Assembly: GCF_003063665.1 (NCBI RefSeq)
Contig: NZ_NESF01000001.1
Span: forward strand, 1-64,000
DNA length: 64,000 bases
Origin: Limnohabitans sp. Hippo3
Lineage (GTDB): Bacteria > Pseudomonadota > Gammaproteobacteria > Burkholderiales > Burkholderiaceae_C
Direction: 5' to 3'
Part shown: piece by piece, positions 33,081-41,227 of the stretch
Layout of the letters: the number at the start of each line of letters is the position of its first letter
Position numbering within the stretch: the stretch's first letter is position 1
Translations under genes and position numbers: made by a program
Notes under the pieces: generated by a model
What the model saw: the letters and a program-made list of their open reading frames with translations, nothing else
Told to the model about the DNA's origin: nothing
The model's database searches: none

Positions 33081-33143
33081 GGGGCTGTGTTGCTGACGCC
33101 TTGGCTGTGGCAGCCGGGACGACAGGACGACAGGACGCGGCGT

Positions 33144-33641
33144 TCAAAAGGGGGGCTTGATCACCTTGGCGCAGGTGCCCTTGATCAGTTTGACAGTGCG
33201 GCCATCCTGCAGACTCAGGGATTGGGCAAAACTGCCGGTTTTGCGGTCGATCACAAACTCTTCGCCAGTGATCATCACGCCAAAGCGCTGGAACATGGCT
33301 GGTCGATAAATTTTCAGACGTGTGCCCATCAGACTGAGCGTGCCCGCGCGGCTTTCAGAGATGGCGATCTTGCCTTGGTACCAGCCCGAATTTTTCTCAA
33401 AATCCACTTGCGCCATGGTGATTCTGGAAGGTTCGTTTTCCTTGATGCCCAGCGCCAGTTGTCCGTCCAGGTCCAGCTCCAGTTCGCAAATCAGGTCCAT
33501 CACGCCCTTGTTGCCCCCTGGCATGCTCTCGCTGGTCAGCGCGGGCGGCGCGACGGTGTCACCCATCAGGTGCACCAGCCCCCAGATGCCGCCCATCACC
33601 AGAAGACCGATGGCGATGCCGAGGGCGATATTTTTCAACAT
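33144..33641 (-). CDS. Single-span membrane protein behind motB
   Basis: A 165-residue protein of unknown function. A transmembrane helix occupies about residues 5-27 (ALGIAIGLLVMGGIWGLVHL), followed by a beta-rich periplasmic domain (DGQLALGIKENEPSRITMAQ, LMGTRLKIYRPAMFQRFG). An AGAGG lies 7 nt before the ATG at 33641; the frame upstream to 33728 runs into motB. It starts 83 nt after motB on the same strand and converges with the FleQ-like gene. Motor-associated function is inferred from position only. Confidence 0.7.
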   Translation of the reverse strand: MLKNIALGIAIGLLVMGGIWGLVHLMGDTVAPPALTSESMPGGNKGVMDLICELELDLDGQLALGIKENEPSRITMAQVDFEKNSGWYQGKIAISESRAGTLSLMGTRLKIYRPAMFQRFGVMITGEEFVIDRKTGSFAQSLSLQDGRTVKLIKGTCAKVIKPPF

Positions 33642-33724
33642 GGATGAACCTCTTGCATGGGATGAAACGGGCGAAGGTGATCCGTCATCATAGGGGAAAT
33701 GGTGCGGTACGAGTTCAGGCCCTG

Positions 33725-34744
33725 TCACTGGTTGAGCACGGTGATGCTGACACGGCGGTTTCTCGGGTCGGCCGGGTTGCCAGGCACCTTGGGGTTGGTG
33801 TCGGCCACACCCTCAATGCGTGAGAACCGGTCGGCACTGATGCCCTGCGATTGCATGAACTGGCGCGTGGCATCCGCCCGCTCGGTCGACAAGGACCAGT
33901 TGTTGCGCATGCTCTCGGGCGGGAAGCCGGTGCTGTCGGTGTGTCCGCGAATGGCCAGTTTGTTGGGCAGGGGCTTGAGGGATTTGGTCACCTCGGTCAT
34001 CAAGGCCGCGGCTTTGGCGCCCATCTCCGAGCCGCCTGAGCCGTACATGGCGAAGTCGGCTTTGTCGATCACCTCGATGCGCAAGCCTTCCTTGTCGCGA
34101 GTGATGCTGACCTGGTCCTTGATTTTTTCGAACTGTTTGCTCTCCGACAGCTTTTGCTTGATCTCTTTTTCCAGCTTGTCGAAATTTTCCTTGTCTTGCT
34201 TCTGGCCGGGCGAGCCGGTGCCGCCGCCTTGACCCGGCGAGCCGGAACCACTGTCTTTGCCGGGGTCTTGCTCGGAGGGGCCGTCCTTGTTGTTTTCTTC
34301 CTTGGACGAGCCAAAACCATCGGCTGGGCCGCCTTGGGCTTGCGGCGTCAAGCGTTCGAGCATGGCGGTTTGTTTGGCGGTGAAAGGAAAGCCGTCGGTG
34401 TCGATGATGGATTTGCCCCCGAACAAACCGTTGGAGCCCGCCAACTCGCCAAACACGATCTGGCTGTGAGAGGCCGGCCGGAAATAGTCGGCCACACTCT
34501 TGCGTTTGTCTTCGTTGCTGGCGCCCAGGAGCCACATCAACAAGAAGAAGGCCATCATGGCCGTCATCATGTCGGCGAGGGCGATTTTCCAGGCACCACC
34601 GTGCGCACCCGCATGACCATCTTCGACGATGATCTTGCGAATGATGGGGCGCATCGCCTCCGCAGCAGCGGCCGCAGCTGCGGCTTCGGCGGCAGCGGCC
34701 GCCTCGTCGGGCGCTGCAGGGGCTGCTTTGTCTGCCTCGGCCAT
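33725..34744 (-). CDS. motB: Flagellar stator protein MotB
   Basis: A 339-residue stator B-subunit. An unusual Ala/Glu-rich N-terminal extension (about residues 1-30) precedes the single membrane helix, WKIALADMMTAMMAFFLLMW, with the proton-carrying Asp at D58. After a long Gly/Ser/Gln-rich linker (about 150-195) the OmpA-like peptidoglycan-binding domain follows (IRGHTDSTGF, ERADATRQFM, NRRVSI). It anchors MotA to the cell wall. The start overlaps the motA stop. Confidence 0.95.
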   Translation of the reverse strand: MAEADKAAPAAPDEAAAAAEAAAAAAAAEAMRPIIRKIIVEDGHAGAHGGAWKIALADMMTAMMAFFLLMWLLGASNEDKRKSVADYFRPASHSQIVFGELAGSNGLFGGKSIIDTDGFPFTAKQTAMLERLTPQAQGGPADGFGSSKEENNKDGPSEQDPGKDSGSGSPGQGGGTGSPGQKQDKENFDKLEKEIKQKLSESKQFEKIKDQVSITRDKEGLRIEVIDKADFAMYGSGGSEMGAKAAALMTEVTKSLKPLPNKLAIRGHTDSTGFPPESMRNNWSLSTERADATRQFMQSQGISADRFSRIEGVADTNPKVPGNPADPRNRRVSITVLNQ

Positions 34745-35607
34745 CAGGAGCCTCGCATGCCGTCAAAGACTTCGGAGAAGCTCGGTTGGCTGTGGTGCGC
34801 AATGCAGGCACGTGCCGACTCGATCACCAGCGGTTGGGGGTGGCCCTTGAGGTTGGCCACGATCATTTCGCGGATCACGTCGAAGGCTTGTGCGTCTTCG
34901 TTGATGATTTGGGTCAGGCGCCCGGCAAAGGGCTCGAACATGCCGTAGGCCAGGAACACGCCCATCAGCGTGCCCACCAGCGCGGCACCGATCAGCGCAC
35001 CCAGCACAGGCGGCGGTTGGTCAATCGCACCCATGGTTTTCACCACACCCAACACGCAGGCCACGATACCCAGGGCGGGCAAACCACCGGCAATACCGGC
35101 CAGGGCGGCGGGTGCCAACAGGGCTTCGTGGTGGTGCACCTTGATGGCTTTTTTCATCAGGTCGTCCAAGGCGTCGGCATCCAGGTTGCCCTGCGAGATC
35201 ACCATCAAGCGCAGCGGGTCACAAATCATCTGGACGATCGAGTGGTCTTTGGCCAGTTTGGGGAATTCGCCAAAAATCGGGCTGGAGTCGGGGTTTTCCA
35301 CGTGGGATTCGAGGGCCACCACGCCTTCTTTTTTCATCACGTTTTGCAGTTTGCCAATCAGCAGCATCAGGGCCAGGTAGTCGGCCTGGTGCCACTTGGG
35401 GCCCTTGATGCATTGGCCGATGCCGCCCATCGCGGCCTTGAACACAGGAAAACTGTTGGCCACCAAAGAGGCGCCGATGGCCGAGCCTCCGATGATGATG
35501 AATTCGAAAGGTGCGGCCTTGATGATGGGGGCCATCTTGCCACCAGCAAGGATGTACCCGCCAAACACTGCACCAAACACAACCGCTAAACCGACAAAGA
35601 AAAACAT
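34744..35607 (-). CDS. motA: Flagellar stator protein MotA
   Basis: A 287-residue membrane protein with four predicted helices. N-terminal GLAVVFGAVFGGYILAGG, a central cytoplasmic region containing DDLMKKAIKVHHHEA, and the paired helices (GIVACVLGVVKTMGAID, ALIGAALVGTLMGVFLAYGM) match MotA. It forms the proton channel with MotB and drives FliG. AAAGGG precedes the ATG by 5 nt. A 62-residue membrane protein gene is 15 nt upstream and a FliA promoter precedes that. Confidence 0.96.
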   Translation of the reverse strand: MFFFVGLAVVFGAVFGGYILAGGKMAPIIKAAPFEFIIIGGSAIGASLVANSFPVFKAAMGGIGQCIKGPKWHQADYLALMLLIGKLQNVMKKEGVVALESHVENPDSSPIFGEFPKLAKDHSIVQMICDPLRLMVISQGNLDADALDDLMKKAIKVHHHEALLAPAALAGIAGGLPALGIVACVLGVVKTMGAIDQPPPVLGALIGAALVGTLMGVFLAYGMFEPFAGRLTQIINEDAQAFDVIREMIVANLKGHPQPLVIESARACIAHHSQPSFSEVFDGMRGS

Positions 35608-35622
35608 GGTGGCCCTTTAAAG

Positions 35623-35811
35623 CTAGACAATGCACCAAACGCCGATGCACCAACCCAGTGTCCATTGAAAGATGAAGTCCATCAGATTGCCCAGCAACAG
35701 GACAGGCAATCCCAGATACAGCGCCCCCCAGGCCCAACCCGAAGCCGTCAGGCGGGCTTTGGGGATGTCATGGCCCAGGATGGTGTGGTCTTTGGGGGAT
35801 GACGCGCTCAT
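35623..35811 (-). CDS. Small membrane protein upstream of motA
   Basis: A 62-residue protein with one or two hydrophobic helices (WAWGALYLGLPVLLLGNLMD and FIFQWTLGWCIGVWCIV) after a polar N-terminus. It is 15 nt upstream of motA and its ATG follows a FliA promoter by about 20 nt, which supports it as a real first gene of the motA-motB transcript. No family is recognised. A role in stator assembly or modulation is an inference. The ribosome site is weak. Confidence 0.65.
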   Translation of the reverse strand: MSASSPKDHTILGHDIPKARLTASGWAWGALYLGLPVLLLGNLMDFIFQWTLGWCIGVWCIV

Positions 35812-35832
35812 TTTTTACATGGACACCTGTGT

Positions 35833-35859
35833 GCATCGGACACAAATGGGGTATCTTGA
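35833..35859 (-). promoter_or_regulatory. Sigma-28 (FliA) promoter of the motA unit
   Basis: On minus TCAAGATA, 11 nt, TCCGATGC. Start predicted near 35826, only about 15 nt before the ATG of the small membrane protein. The spacing matches the other six FliA sites exactly. Confidence 0.7.
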
Positions 35860-35885
35860 GTGAATTTAAAAATTTTGCCTATTAT
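35856..35885 (+). promoter_or_regulatory. Possible sigma-70 promoter of FemAB-like gene
   Basis: TTGAGT, 18 nt, TATTAT. The predicted start falls at or next to the ATG at 35892, so the transcript would be almost leaderless. The -35 overlaps the -35 of the divergent motA-unit promoter, so the two could compete. Confidence 0.4.
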
Positions 35886-35891
35886 GACGAT

Positions 35892-36818
35892 ATGGATGTG
35901 AAGTGGGAGCTTTTGCCAAAGGCCGAGTGGGAAGCCTTCCATTCGGCGCAGCATGGGGCTTTGCAGCAAGCTTGGGGCTATGGTGAGGCCTTGACGGCAA
36001 TGGGTGTGGGCATGCAGCGGGCCATGGTTTGGGAAGAGGGCCGACTGTTGGCCATTGCCCAGTTCATGTGCAAGCGCGTGCTGGGCTACATCTCTTTGGC
36101 CTCGTGCACGCGGGGGCCTGTTTTTCTGCTTGAGCTCAGTCCCGCTCAACGTGCGCAGATCTACAAACGCTTGCGCCAATCTTTGCCTTTGCCGCGTTTG
36201 AAAGTGGCTTTGTTTTCGCCCGACCGCACAGCGGATCGCGTGGACCCGGCAGAGACGCGGGGCATGTCGCGCGTGATGACCGGCTACGCCACCGTGCTGC
36301 TCGATTTGACGCTGCCGTTGTCCACCCTGAAAGCCCAGCTGGACGGCAAATGGCGCAACCGCTTGAACAAGGTGCTCTTGAATGACAAGCTCCGGGTTCA
36401 TGTGCAAGCGAGCCGCAAGCGCTGCGAATGGCTGCTGGCGCAGGAGCAGGCCCAGCGGGAGGCGAAAAAGTTCCATGGCCTGCCCACCGATTTTGTGCAG
36501 GCTTACATCGCTGCTGCGGCAGACACCCGTCAGGCCTTTGTGGTGGCCTATGCCGAGCTGGGCAAGAACACCGTGGCTGGCATGTTGTTTTTGATTCATG
36601 GCCGGGTGGCCAGTTACCATATGGGCTGGGCTGACGAAGAAGGCCGGCAGCTCAATGCCCACAACGCCTTGTTGTGGCAGGCCATGGCTTATTTGCAAGG
36701 CCAGGGCGTGGAGGTGCTCGATCTGGGGGGCGTCAACACCCACGATTTGCCCGGCATCTCGCGCTTCAAACTGGGCACAGGCGGCCTCGCCGTGACCCTT
36801 GCGGGGACTTATTTTTGA
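35892..36818 (+). CDS. FemAB/GNAT-like acyl- or aminoacyltransferase
   Basis: A 308-residue protein of the FemAB-like GNAT class: residues about 165-300 show KWRNRLNKVLLNDKLRVHV, a GMLFLIHGRVASYHMGWAD block, LNAHNALLWQAMAYLQGQG and VLDLGGVNTHDLPGISRFKLG, typical of this superfamily. Members add amino acids or acyl groups to cell-envelope molecules. I start at the ATG at 35892; the frame to 35799 extends into the divergent promoter. It points away from motA and may be unrelated to motility. The substrate cannot be told. Confidence 0.75.
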   Translation: MDVKWELLPKAEWEAFHSAQHGALQQAWGYGEALTAMGVGMQRAMVWEEGRLLAIAQFMCKRVLGYISLASCTRGPVFLLELSPAQRAQIYKRLRQSLPLPRLKVALFSPDRTADRVDPAETRGMSRVMTGYATVLLDLTLPLSTLKAQLDGKWRNRLNKVLLNDKLRVHVQASRKRCEWLLAQEQAQREAKKFHGLPTDFVQAYIAAAADTRQAFVVAYAELGKNTVAGMLFLIHGRVASYHMGWADEEGRQLNAHNALLWQAMAYLQGQGVEVLDLGGVNTHDLPGISRFKLGTGGLAVTLAGTYF

Positions 36819-36826
36819 GAACGAAC

Positions 36827-37237
36827 ATGACTTTGCCAGGGTTTTCAATGCGTGCTTTTCTTCGCTGTGGTTGGTGCTGTGTGGGCTTGTTGGGTGGCTT
36901 GGCCCCGGTGTCGGCTTGGGCCTGGACCCGCATCGGTGAAACCCCTGAAGTGACGCTGTACGTCAACCGCAACTCCATCGAACGGGCGGACACCATTCGC
37001 CGGGTCTGGGAAATGCAGGACCTCAAGGCCCCTGACGCCGAAGGCGTGCGCTCCAGACGCTACCTCAACGAGTACGACTGCAACTACAAAATGCACCGCA
37101 TGGGACAGATGACCAGTTTTGCCGGTCCCAAGATGACGGGCGAGAAAGTCGCCGTCGTCAACGAGATGGGGTACTGGCGAAAAATACCGCCCAATGGCGT
37201 TTTCGTGCTGACCTACATTGCGGTGTGCATCGAGTGA
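36827..37237 (+). CDS. Secreted surface-adhesin E-like protein
   Basis: A 136-residue exported protein. A signal peptide (CVGLLGGLAPVSAWAW) precedes a domain reading TLYVNRNSIERADTIRRVWE, SRRYLNEYDCNYK and a final VCIE; this resembles the short proteobacterial family named after Haemophilus surface-adhesin protein E. Two cysteines (in the DC and VC segments) may pair. The alternative start at 36848 has a better AGGG site. It follows the FemAB-like gene by 8 nt. Role unknown. Confidence 0.7.
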   Translation: MTLPGFSMRAFLRCGWCCVGLLGGLAPVSAWAWTRIGETPEVTLYVNRNSIERADTIRRVWEMQDLKAPDAEGVRSRRYLNEYDCNYKMHRMGQMTSFAGPKMTGEKVAVVNEMGYWRKIPPNGVFVLTYIAVCIE

Positions 37238-37270
37238 GCGCACGCTGAAATCCCGTTTTCCAGGGGCCGT

Positions 37271-38260
37271 TCAGGGCTTGGTTGTCGTTGTGGCGGGGCT
37301 GCCGGACGCCGCATTCGGGGTGCTCTCTCCTGGCTTGGGCGCGGTGTAACGCGGGAACTGCACCGCCCGCTCGCGTGAGGCGCTGGCGTTGTTCTTTTGC
37401 ACCGTCTCGAGGTAACGCTCTTTTTGCAAGGTCACCAAGGCTTCGACATCGCGCTTGAGACTGTCGACATTGCCGACAGCCGATTTGAGCGATTTGACTT
37501 CGTTGCCCAAGGACTGGACTGCATTGGCCTGGGTTTGCAGTTTGGCATTGATCCCCTGAACCTGGCGCACCACCGAGTCGCTGGTGGCAGCGACCTGTTT
37601 GGCGGTTTCGCTGGGCACTTTTTGGACCAGACTTTCCGATTGCTTGAGCGAGGCGTCAATGCGGCCCTCGATTTGGCCTTGTGATTTGGTCAAGACCATT
37701 TGCTGGGCGGCCAGTTCTTTCACGCTTTGGTTGACCCCTTCAAGGGACTCCATGCCCGCGTTGAGTTCGACCACGCGTTTGCCAACGGCGGTGAGCATGG
37801 CATCGAGCTGGTTGATGCGGCTGACCAGGCGCACGCCCATGATCAGGAAGAAGATCAGGCTGATGACCAGCACGCCCCCGGTGATGGCCAGCAACAGGCG
37901 GGCTTTCTTGTGACCGTCTTCGGTGAGGGCCTTGAAGTCGGTCGTGGTTTGACGCAGCTGGCTGCTGACGTTGGCGGCCGCCTCGGCCGACTTGGTGGCC
38001 AGCTCTGCCGAGTCCAGAACCACTTGTGCCAGGGACTGGTACTGCTGGTAAGCGCGTTGGTCTACCGTGATGCCAGCATGCTGGGGTGGGGTGGGCGGGG
38101 TGGGTGTTGAGGCCTTTGCGGGGGGGGGCTCAACCTTCGCGTTGGGGTGTTCGTTGGTGGTCAGTGGCGTGGTGCTCACCGCAGCCGCTGCGGCTTCCAT
38201 GGACTCTGCCGAAGCCATGTCTTGCGGTTCGGCGGCAGGTGTAAAGGTGTTCTCGCTCAT
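37271..38260 (-). CDS. Membrane protein with coiled coil, in flagellar operon
   Basis: A 329-residue protein. A Pro/Thr/Ala-rich N-terminus is followed by a helical stretch, one membrane helix at about 122-145 (LLLAITGGVLVISLIFFLIM), then a long coiled coil (about 150-290, with repeated QSLGNEVKSLKSAV type heptads) and a disordered tail. No family recognised. The start overlaps the preceding gene's stop (ATGA). It is the last gene of the fliK-to-flhB transcript. Confidence 0.7.
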   Translation of the reverse strand: MSENTFTPAAEPQDMASAESMEAAAAAVSTTPLTTNEHPNAKVEPPPAKASTPTPPTPPQHAGITVDQRAYQQYQSLAQVVLDSAELATKSAEAAANVSSQLRQTTTDFKALTEDGHKKARLLLAITGGVLVISLIFFLIMGVRLVSRINQLDAMLTAVGKRVVELNAGMESLEGVNQSVKELAAQQMVLTKSQGQIEGRIDASLKQSESLVQKVPSETAKQVAATSDSVVRQVQGINAKLQTQANAVQSLGNEVKSLKSAVGNVDSLKRDVEALVTLQKERYLETVQKNNASASRERAVQFPRYTAPKPGESTPNAASGSPATTTTKP

Positions 38261-38709
38261 GGTTTTTTTCCTCGGGCTTGAAAAGGGGGCTTCAGTCTTT
38301 GGAGTTGCTCACCCAAAAGTGCGTTGCGTGATCTCAGTTGTGCCAAACGGTTTTTCACCGGGCTGTCCTGTTCCCACAAGGCGGCTTCGTCCAGCACAGG
38401 GGGTGTGGGTGCAGTCTGAGGTGTTTCAGTTGAACGGAGTGCTGGAGGGGCTCCAGGGCTGTCCGCCTGAACAGACGTTTTCAGCCGGGCTTTGGTACGG
38501 GGCTTGGGCGGCGTGCGTGGGCTGGCTTTGACCGGAGCGCTGACGACTTTGGTCAACGGTGGCGTGTTCGCTGAGTCATCCCCCTTGGCTTTGTCCGCAG
38601 GCTCTTTGACGCTCGCCGCCTTGCGAGTCGTGCGCTCGGCCACATTGGAGCCCGCCTGCATCTTGACGGCGTGCGGGGATTCGTTGCGCAGGACAGTGTT
38701 CTTTTTCAT
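38257..38709 (-). CDS. Basic low-complexity protein, unknown
   Basis: A 150-residue protein rich in Lys, Pro, Ala and Thr for the first 100 residues, then a short helical tail (VKNRLAQLRSRNALLGEQLQ). No signal or membrane segment. It is coupled by a 4-nt overlap to the following coiled-coil membrane protein and lies 17 nt after the SPOR-like gene. It looks like a linker or adaptor; function unknown. Confidence 0.6.
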   Translation of the reverse strand: MKKNTVLRNESPHAVKMQAGSNVAERTTRKAASVKEPADKAKGDDSANTPPLTKVVSAPVKASPRTPPKPRTKARLKTSVQADSPGAPPALRSTETPQTAPTPPVLDEAALWEQDSPVKNRLAQLRSRNALLGEQLQRLKPPFQARGKKP

Positions 38710-38726
38710 AGGTTCGCTTCCATGAC

Positions 38727-40067
38727 TCAGTTGGGGCTCTTGAGCAATTCTTGCAAGCCACGTGTAGGCCGTACCCAGCTTCTGGGGATGCCGGGACGCT
38801 TGGAGGCCTCGTAGCCTTGGTTCAATTCGCTGAAGGGGCCCGAGACGATCACAAAATGAGCCAGCTTTTCACCGGGACGGTAGGCCGCGATGATCTGGGC
38901 GTCCTTCAAGGCGGGGTGTTTGCGTTGGATGTCCAGGACCTTTTCGTAGCTGCTGGCCGTGCCGTGCTGCAGCAGGAAGCTGCTGGGGTCCAGTTGTTTG
39001 AGCCAGGCCTGGCCTGGTGCGGTGGCTTCCGGCGGCTCGATGGCGGGCGCGGGTGGCGTCACGGCCATGGGGGCTGGCGGGGTGGGGGCCTCGGGTGGCG
39101 TGGCGGTTGGGGCGGCAGCGGGCAGGGCGGCCGCCAATTGCGGGCTGGTGAGCGGCGCAGCCGCAACGGGCTTGGTCGATTTCAAGCCAAAGGCTTCGGG
39201 TTGAATCCACAGCATCATCAGTGTGGACATGACCAGCGCAAAGGCGATGCCCAGCGCCAGCTTGCTGTTGTGCCGCAGCCATTGGGGCGCATGGCGCAGG
39301 CGCTGCCCGGCTTGCTGCCATGAGCGGACGGCAGCGTCACCACGTTGCTGAAAAGTGTTGATCTGGTTTTGCAGGGAAGACGTGCTTGGCTTGTCCGCTT
39401 CCGTGCTGGGCTGACCGGCGCTCAAGACCGGGGCCTGAAAGTGCACGTCCAGCTCGGGGGGGCGCTGCTGGCGCTGGATGCGTTGCACCAATTGCTGCAC
39501 GGCATGGAAGTGCCCTTCGTGGCGTGCCAAGTCGAGTGCGGCCTGGGCCTGGTCTTCGGTGGGCGCTTCGATGTCCCAGCGCAGGATTTTTCGGCCAAAG
39601 GCCGACAACGGTGATTTTTGGGCATTGGCGTGGCCCGACATCAGCAAGATGGCCCGGATGTTCGCGCCCGGGAAGTTCTGGATCAGGCGGGCGAGCAATT
39701 GGATTTCGCTCTCGGGCAGGGTTTGCGCGTCGTGCACCAGCCAGATTTGGGCCTGGTGGGTGCTGGACGGTGCCTTGACCGCCTGGTTGAGCGATTGGCT
39801 GGCCAGCACCTCGTTGAAGCGGCCCAGCAAGGAGTCGATATTGGCCGGGAAGTAGACCTCGATGCGGTGGTCCGGGGCTTGTTGGCGCAAGCGTGCCAGC
39901 AGCAGGTTCACATAGTGGTCGAGCAAGGCCTCAAACGGGCAGTAGAGCGCCAGGCTCAGGCCTTCGTGGGCCACGGCGTTGGCGCAGCCGTCGATCCGCA
40001 TGCGGTCGGCCGCGCGGAAGACGCAGTGGTTCAAGGCAGCGTTGTCGGGGTGGATCTGGATGTTCAT
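38727..40067 (-). CDS. DamX-like membrane protein with SPOR-like C-terminus
   Basis: A 446-residue protein. The N-terminal half (about 1-200) resembles the ATPase-like part of ExeA/DamX-type proteins: IWLVHDAQTLPESEIQLLAR reads like a Walker B and following helix, but no Walker A is present, so nucleotide hydrolysis is unlikely. One membrane helix is near 268-288 (LALGIAFALVMSTLMMLWI). A Pro/Ala/Thr-rich linker follows, then a SPOR-like domain (about 355-440) ending SFLLQHGTASSYEKV and HFVIVSGPFSELNQGYEAS. SPOR domains bind denuded peptidoglycan at septa and poles. It overlaps flhB by 4 nt, so it belongs to the flagellar operon. Confidence 0.75.
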   Translation of the reverse strand: MNIQIHPDNAALNHCVFRAADRMRIDGCANAVAHEGLSLALYCPFEALLDHYVNLLLARLRQQAPDHRIEVYFPANIDSLLGRFNEVLASQSLNQAVKAPSSTHQAQIWLVHDAQTLPESEIQLLARLIQNFPGANIRAILLMSGHANAQKSPLSAFGRKILRWDIEAPTEDQAQAALDLARHEGHFHAVQQLVQRIQRQQRPPELDVHFQAPVLSAGQPSTEADKPSTSSLQNQINTFQQRGDAAVRSWQQAGQRLRHAPQWLRHNSKLALGIAFALVMSTLMMLWIQPEAFGLKSTKPVAAAPLTSPQLAAALPAAAPTATPPEAPTPPAPMAVTPPAPAIEPPEATAPGQAWLKQLDPSSFLLQHGTASSYEKVLDIQRKHPALKDAQIIAAYRPGEKLAHFVIVSGPFSELNQGYEASKRPGIPRSWVRPTRGLQELLKSPN

Positions 40068-41227
40068 GCGCGGGCTCCCGCTTTTTCAAGTCGGCTGCCG
40101 TCCGGGTTGAACAGCATGCTGGGCGGGACTTTGACTCGGGGTTTGGCTTGCGGTGGGTTCATGGGCGATGCTGCCTCCAGGCTGAAGACGTAGGCAATCA
40201 CCTGGGCCACGGCGTGGTAGAGGTCTTCGGGGACTTGTTGCTCGACTTCGGTGGTGAAGTAAATGGCACGGGCCAGTGGCGCGGCTTCGAACAGGTGCAC
40301 GCCATGGGCCTTGGCTTCTTCGCGGATGAGGGCCGCCATGTGGTCCGAGCCCTTGGCCACCATGATGGGCGCACCGTCGCCCGTGGGGTCGTACTCGAGC
40401 GCCACCGCAAAGTGTTCCGGGTTGGTGATCACCACGTCGGCGTCTTTGATGCGGGCCATCATGCGCGAGTTGGCCATCTCGCGCTGGCGGCGGCGAATCT
40501 GGGCCTTGACTTCGGGGCTGCCTTCCATTTGCTTGTATTCGTCCTTGACTTCTTGCTTGGTCATGCGCATGCGCTTGTTGAACGAATATTTCTGGTACGG
40601 AACATCGATCAGGGCAATGACGGCCAGACTCAAGGCAACCCACAAGGCCGATTTCATGATCATCACACCCGCGGCAGCGAGGGCGGGTTCGAGGCCCATC
40701 TGGCCCATGCGGATCAGGTCATCCATGTTGGACATGAGCGACCACCACAGCACGGCCGAGACAAGCGTGAACTTGAGGATGGCTTTGCCCAGTTCGACTG
40801 CTGCGTGGGTGCCAAATATGCGTTGGAGTCCGCTGATCAGGCTGAGTTTGGAGCCCTTGGGGGCCACGGCCTTGAGCGAAAACAGATAACCCCCGGTCAC
40901 GCCCGAGGCCACGATGGCCGCAATCACGGTGAAGACCATGATGGGCATGACGGTGACAAAAGACGAGAGCATTTGATCGCCAAAGTGCGCGGGCAGCAGC
41001 AGAGGCTTGTTGATGGTGGTGCGGTCAAACACAAAACCGGTGGCAAACACGGTGGCCATGCGGGAGATCAGCCAACCACCGGTCATCAGCAGCAACATGA
41101 GTGCCCCGATCACGATGACGGCAGCGGGCAATTCGGTGGAGCGGGCCACCTGGCCGTCTTCCCGCGCCTTGCTCAGCTTTCTGGATGTCGGTTCTTCAGT
41201 TTTGTCCTGTCCTGTGGCTTCAGACAT
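40064..41227 (-). CDS. flhB: Export gate and specificity protein FlhB
   Basis: A 387-residue inner-membrane protein with four helices and a cytoplasmic C-terminal domain. N-terminal DKTEEPTSRKLSKAREDGQVARS is the family signature (read in two blocks). The autocleavage site reads NPEH (in VVITNPEHFAVALEYDP) instead of the usual NPTH; the cleaved bond N-P and the His are kept. I start at the ATG at 41227, which overlaps the fliR stop by 8 nt; the longer frame to 41296 lies within fliR. Confidence 0.95.
   Translation of the reverse strand: MSEATGQDKTEEPTSRKLSKAREDGQVARSTELPAAVIVIGALMLLLMTGGWLISRMATVFATGFVFDRTTINKPLLLPAHFGDQMLSSFVTVMPIMVFTVIAAIVASGVTGGYLFSLKAVAPKGSKLSLISGLQRIFGTHAAVELGKAILKFTLVSAVLWWSLMSNMDDLIRMGQMGLEPALAAAGVMIMKSALWVALSLAVIALIDVPYQKYSFNKRMRMTKQEVKDEYKQMEGSPEVKAQIRRRQREMANSRMMARIKDADVVITNPEHFAVALEYDPTGDGAPIMVAKGSDHMAALIREEAKAHGVHLFEAAPLARAIYFTTEVEQQVPEDLYHAVAQVIAYVFSLEAASPMNPPQAKPRVKVPPSMLFNPDGSRLEKAGARA

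Noticed and set aside
33106..33132. ACGACAGG direct repeat between the FleQ-like gene and the membrane protein
   Set aside because: Only two copies of 8 bp; no further structure.
34154..34948. 264-codon plus-strand frame opposite motB/motA
   Set aside because: Antisense of motB and motA with no domain features or ribosome site.
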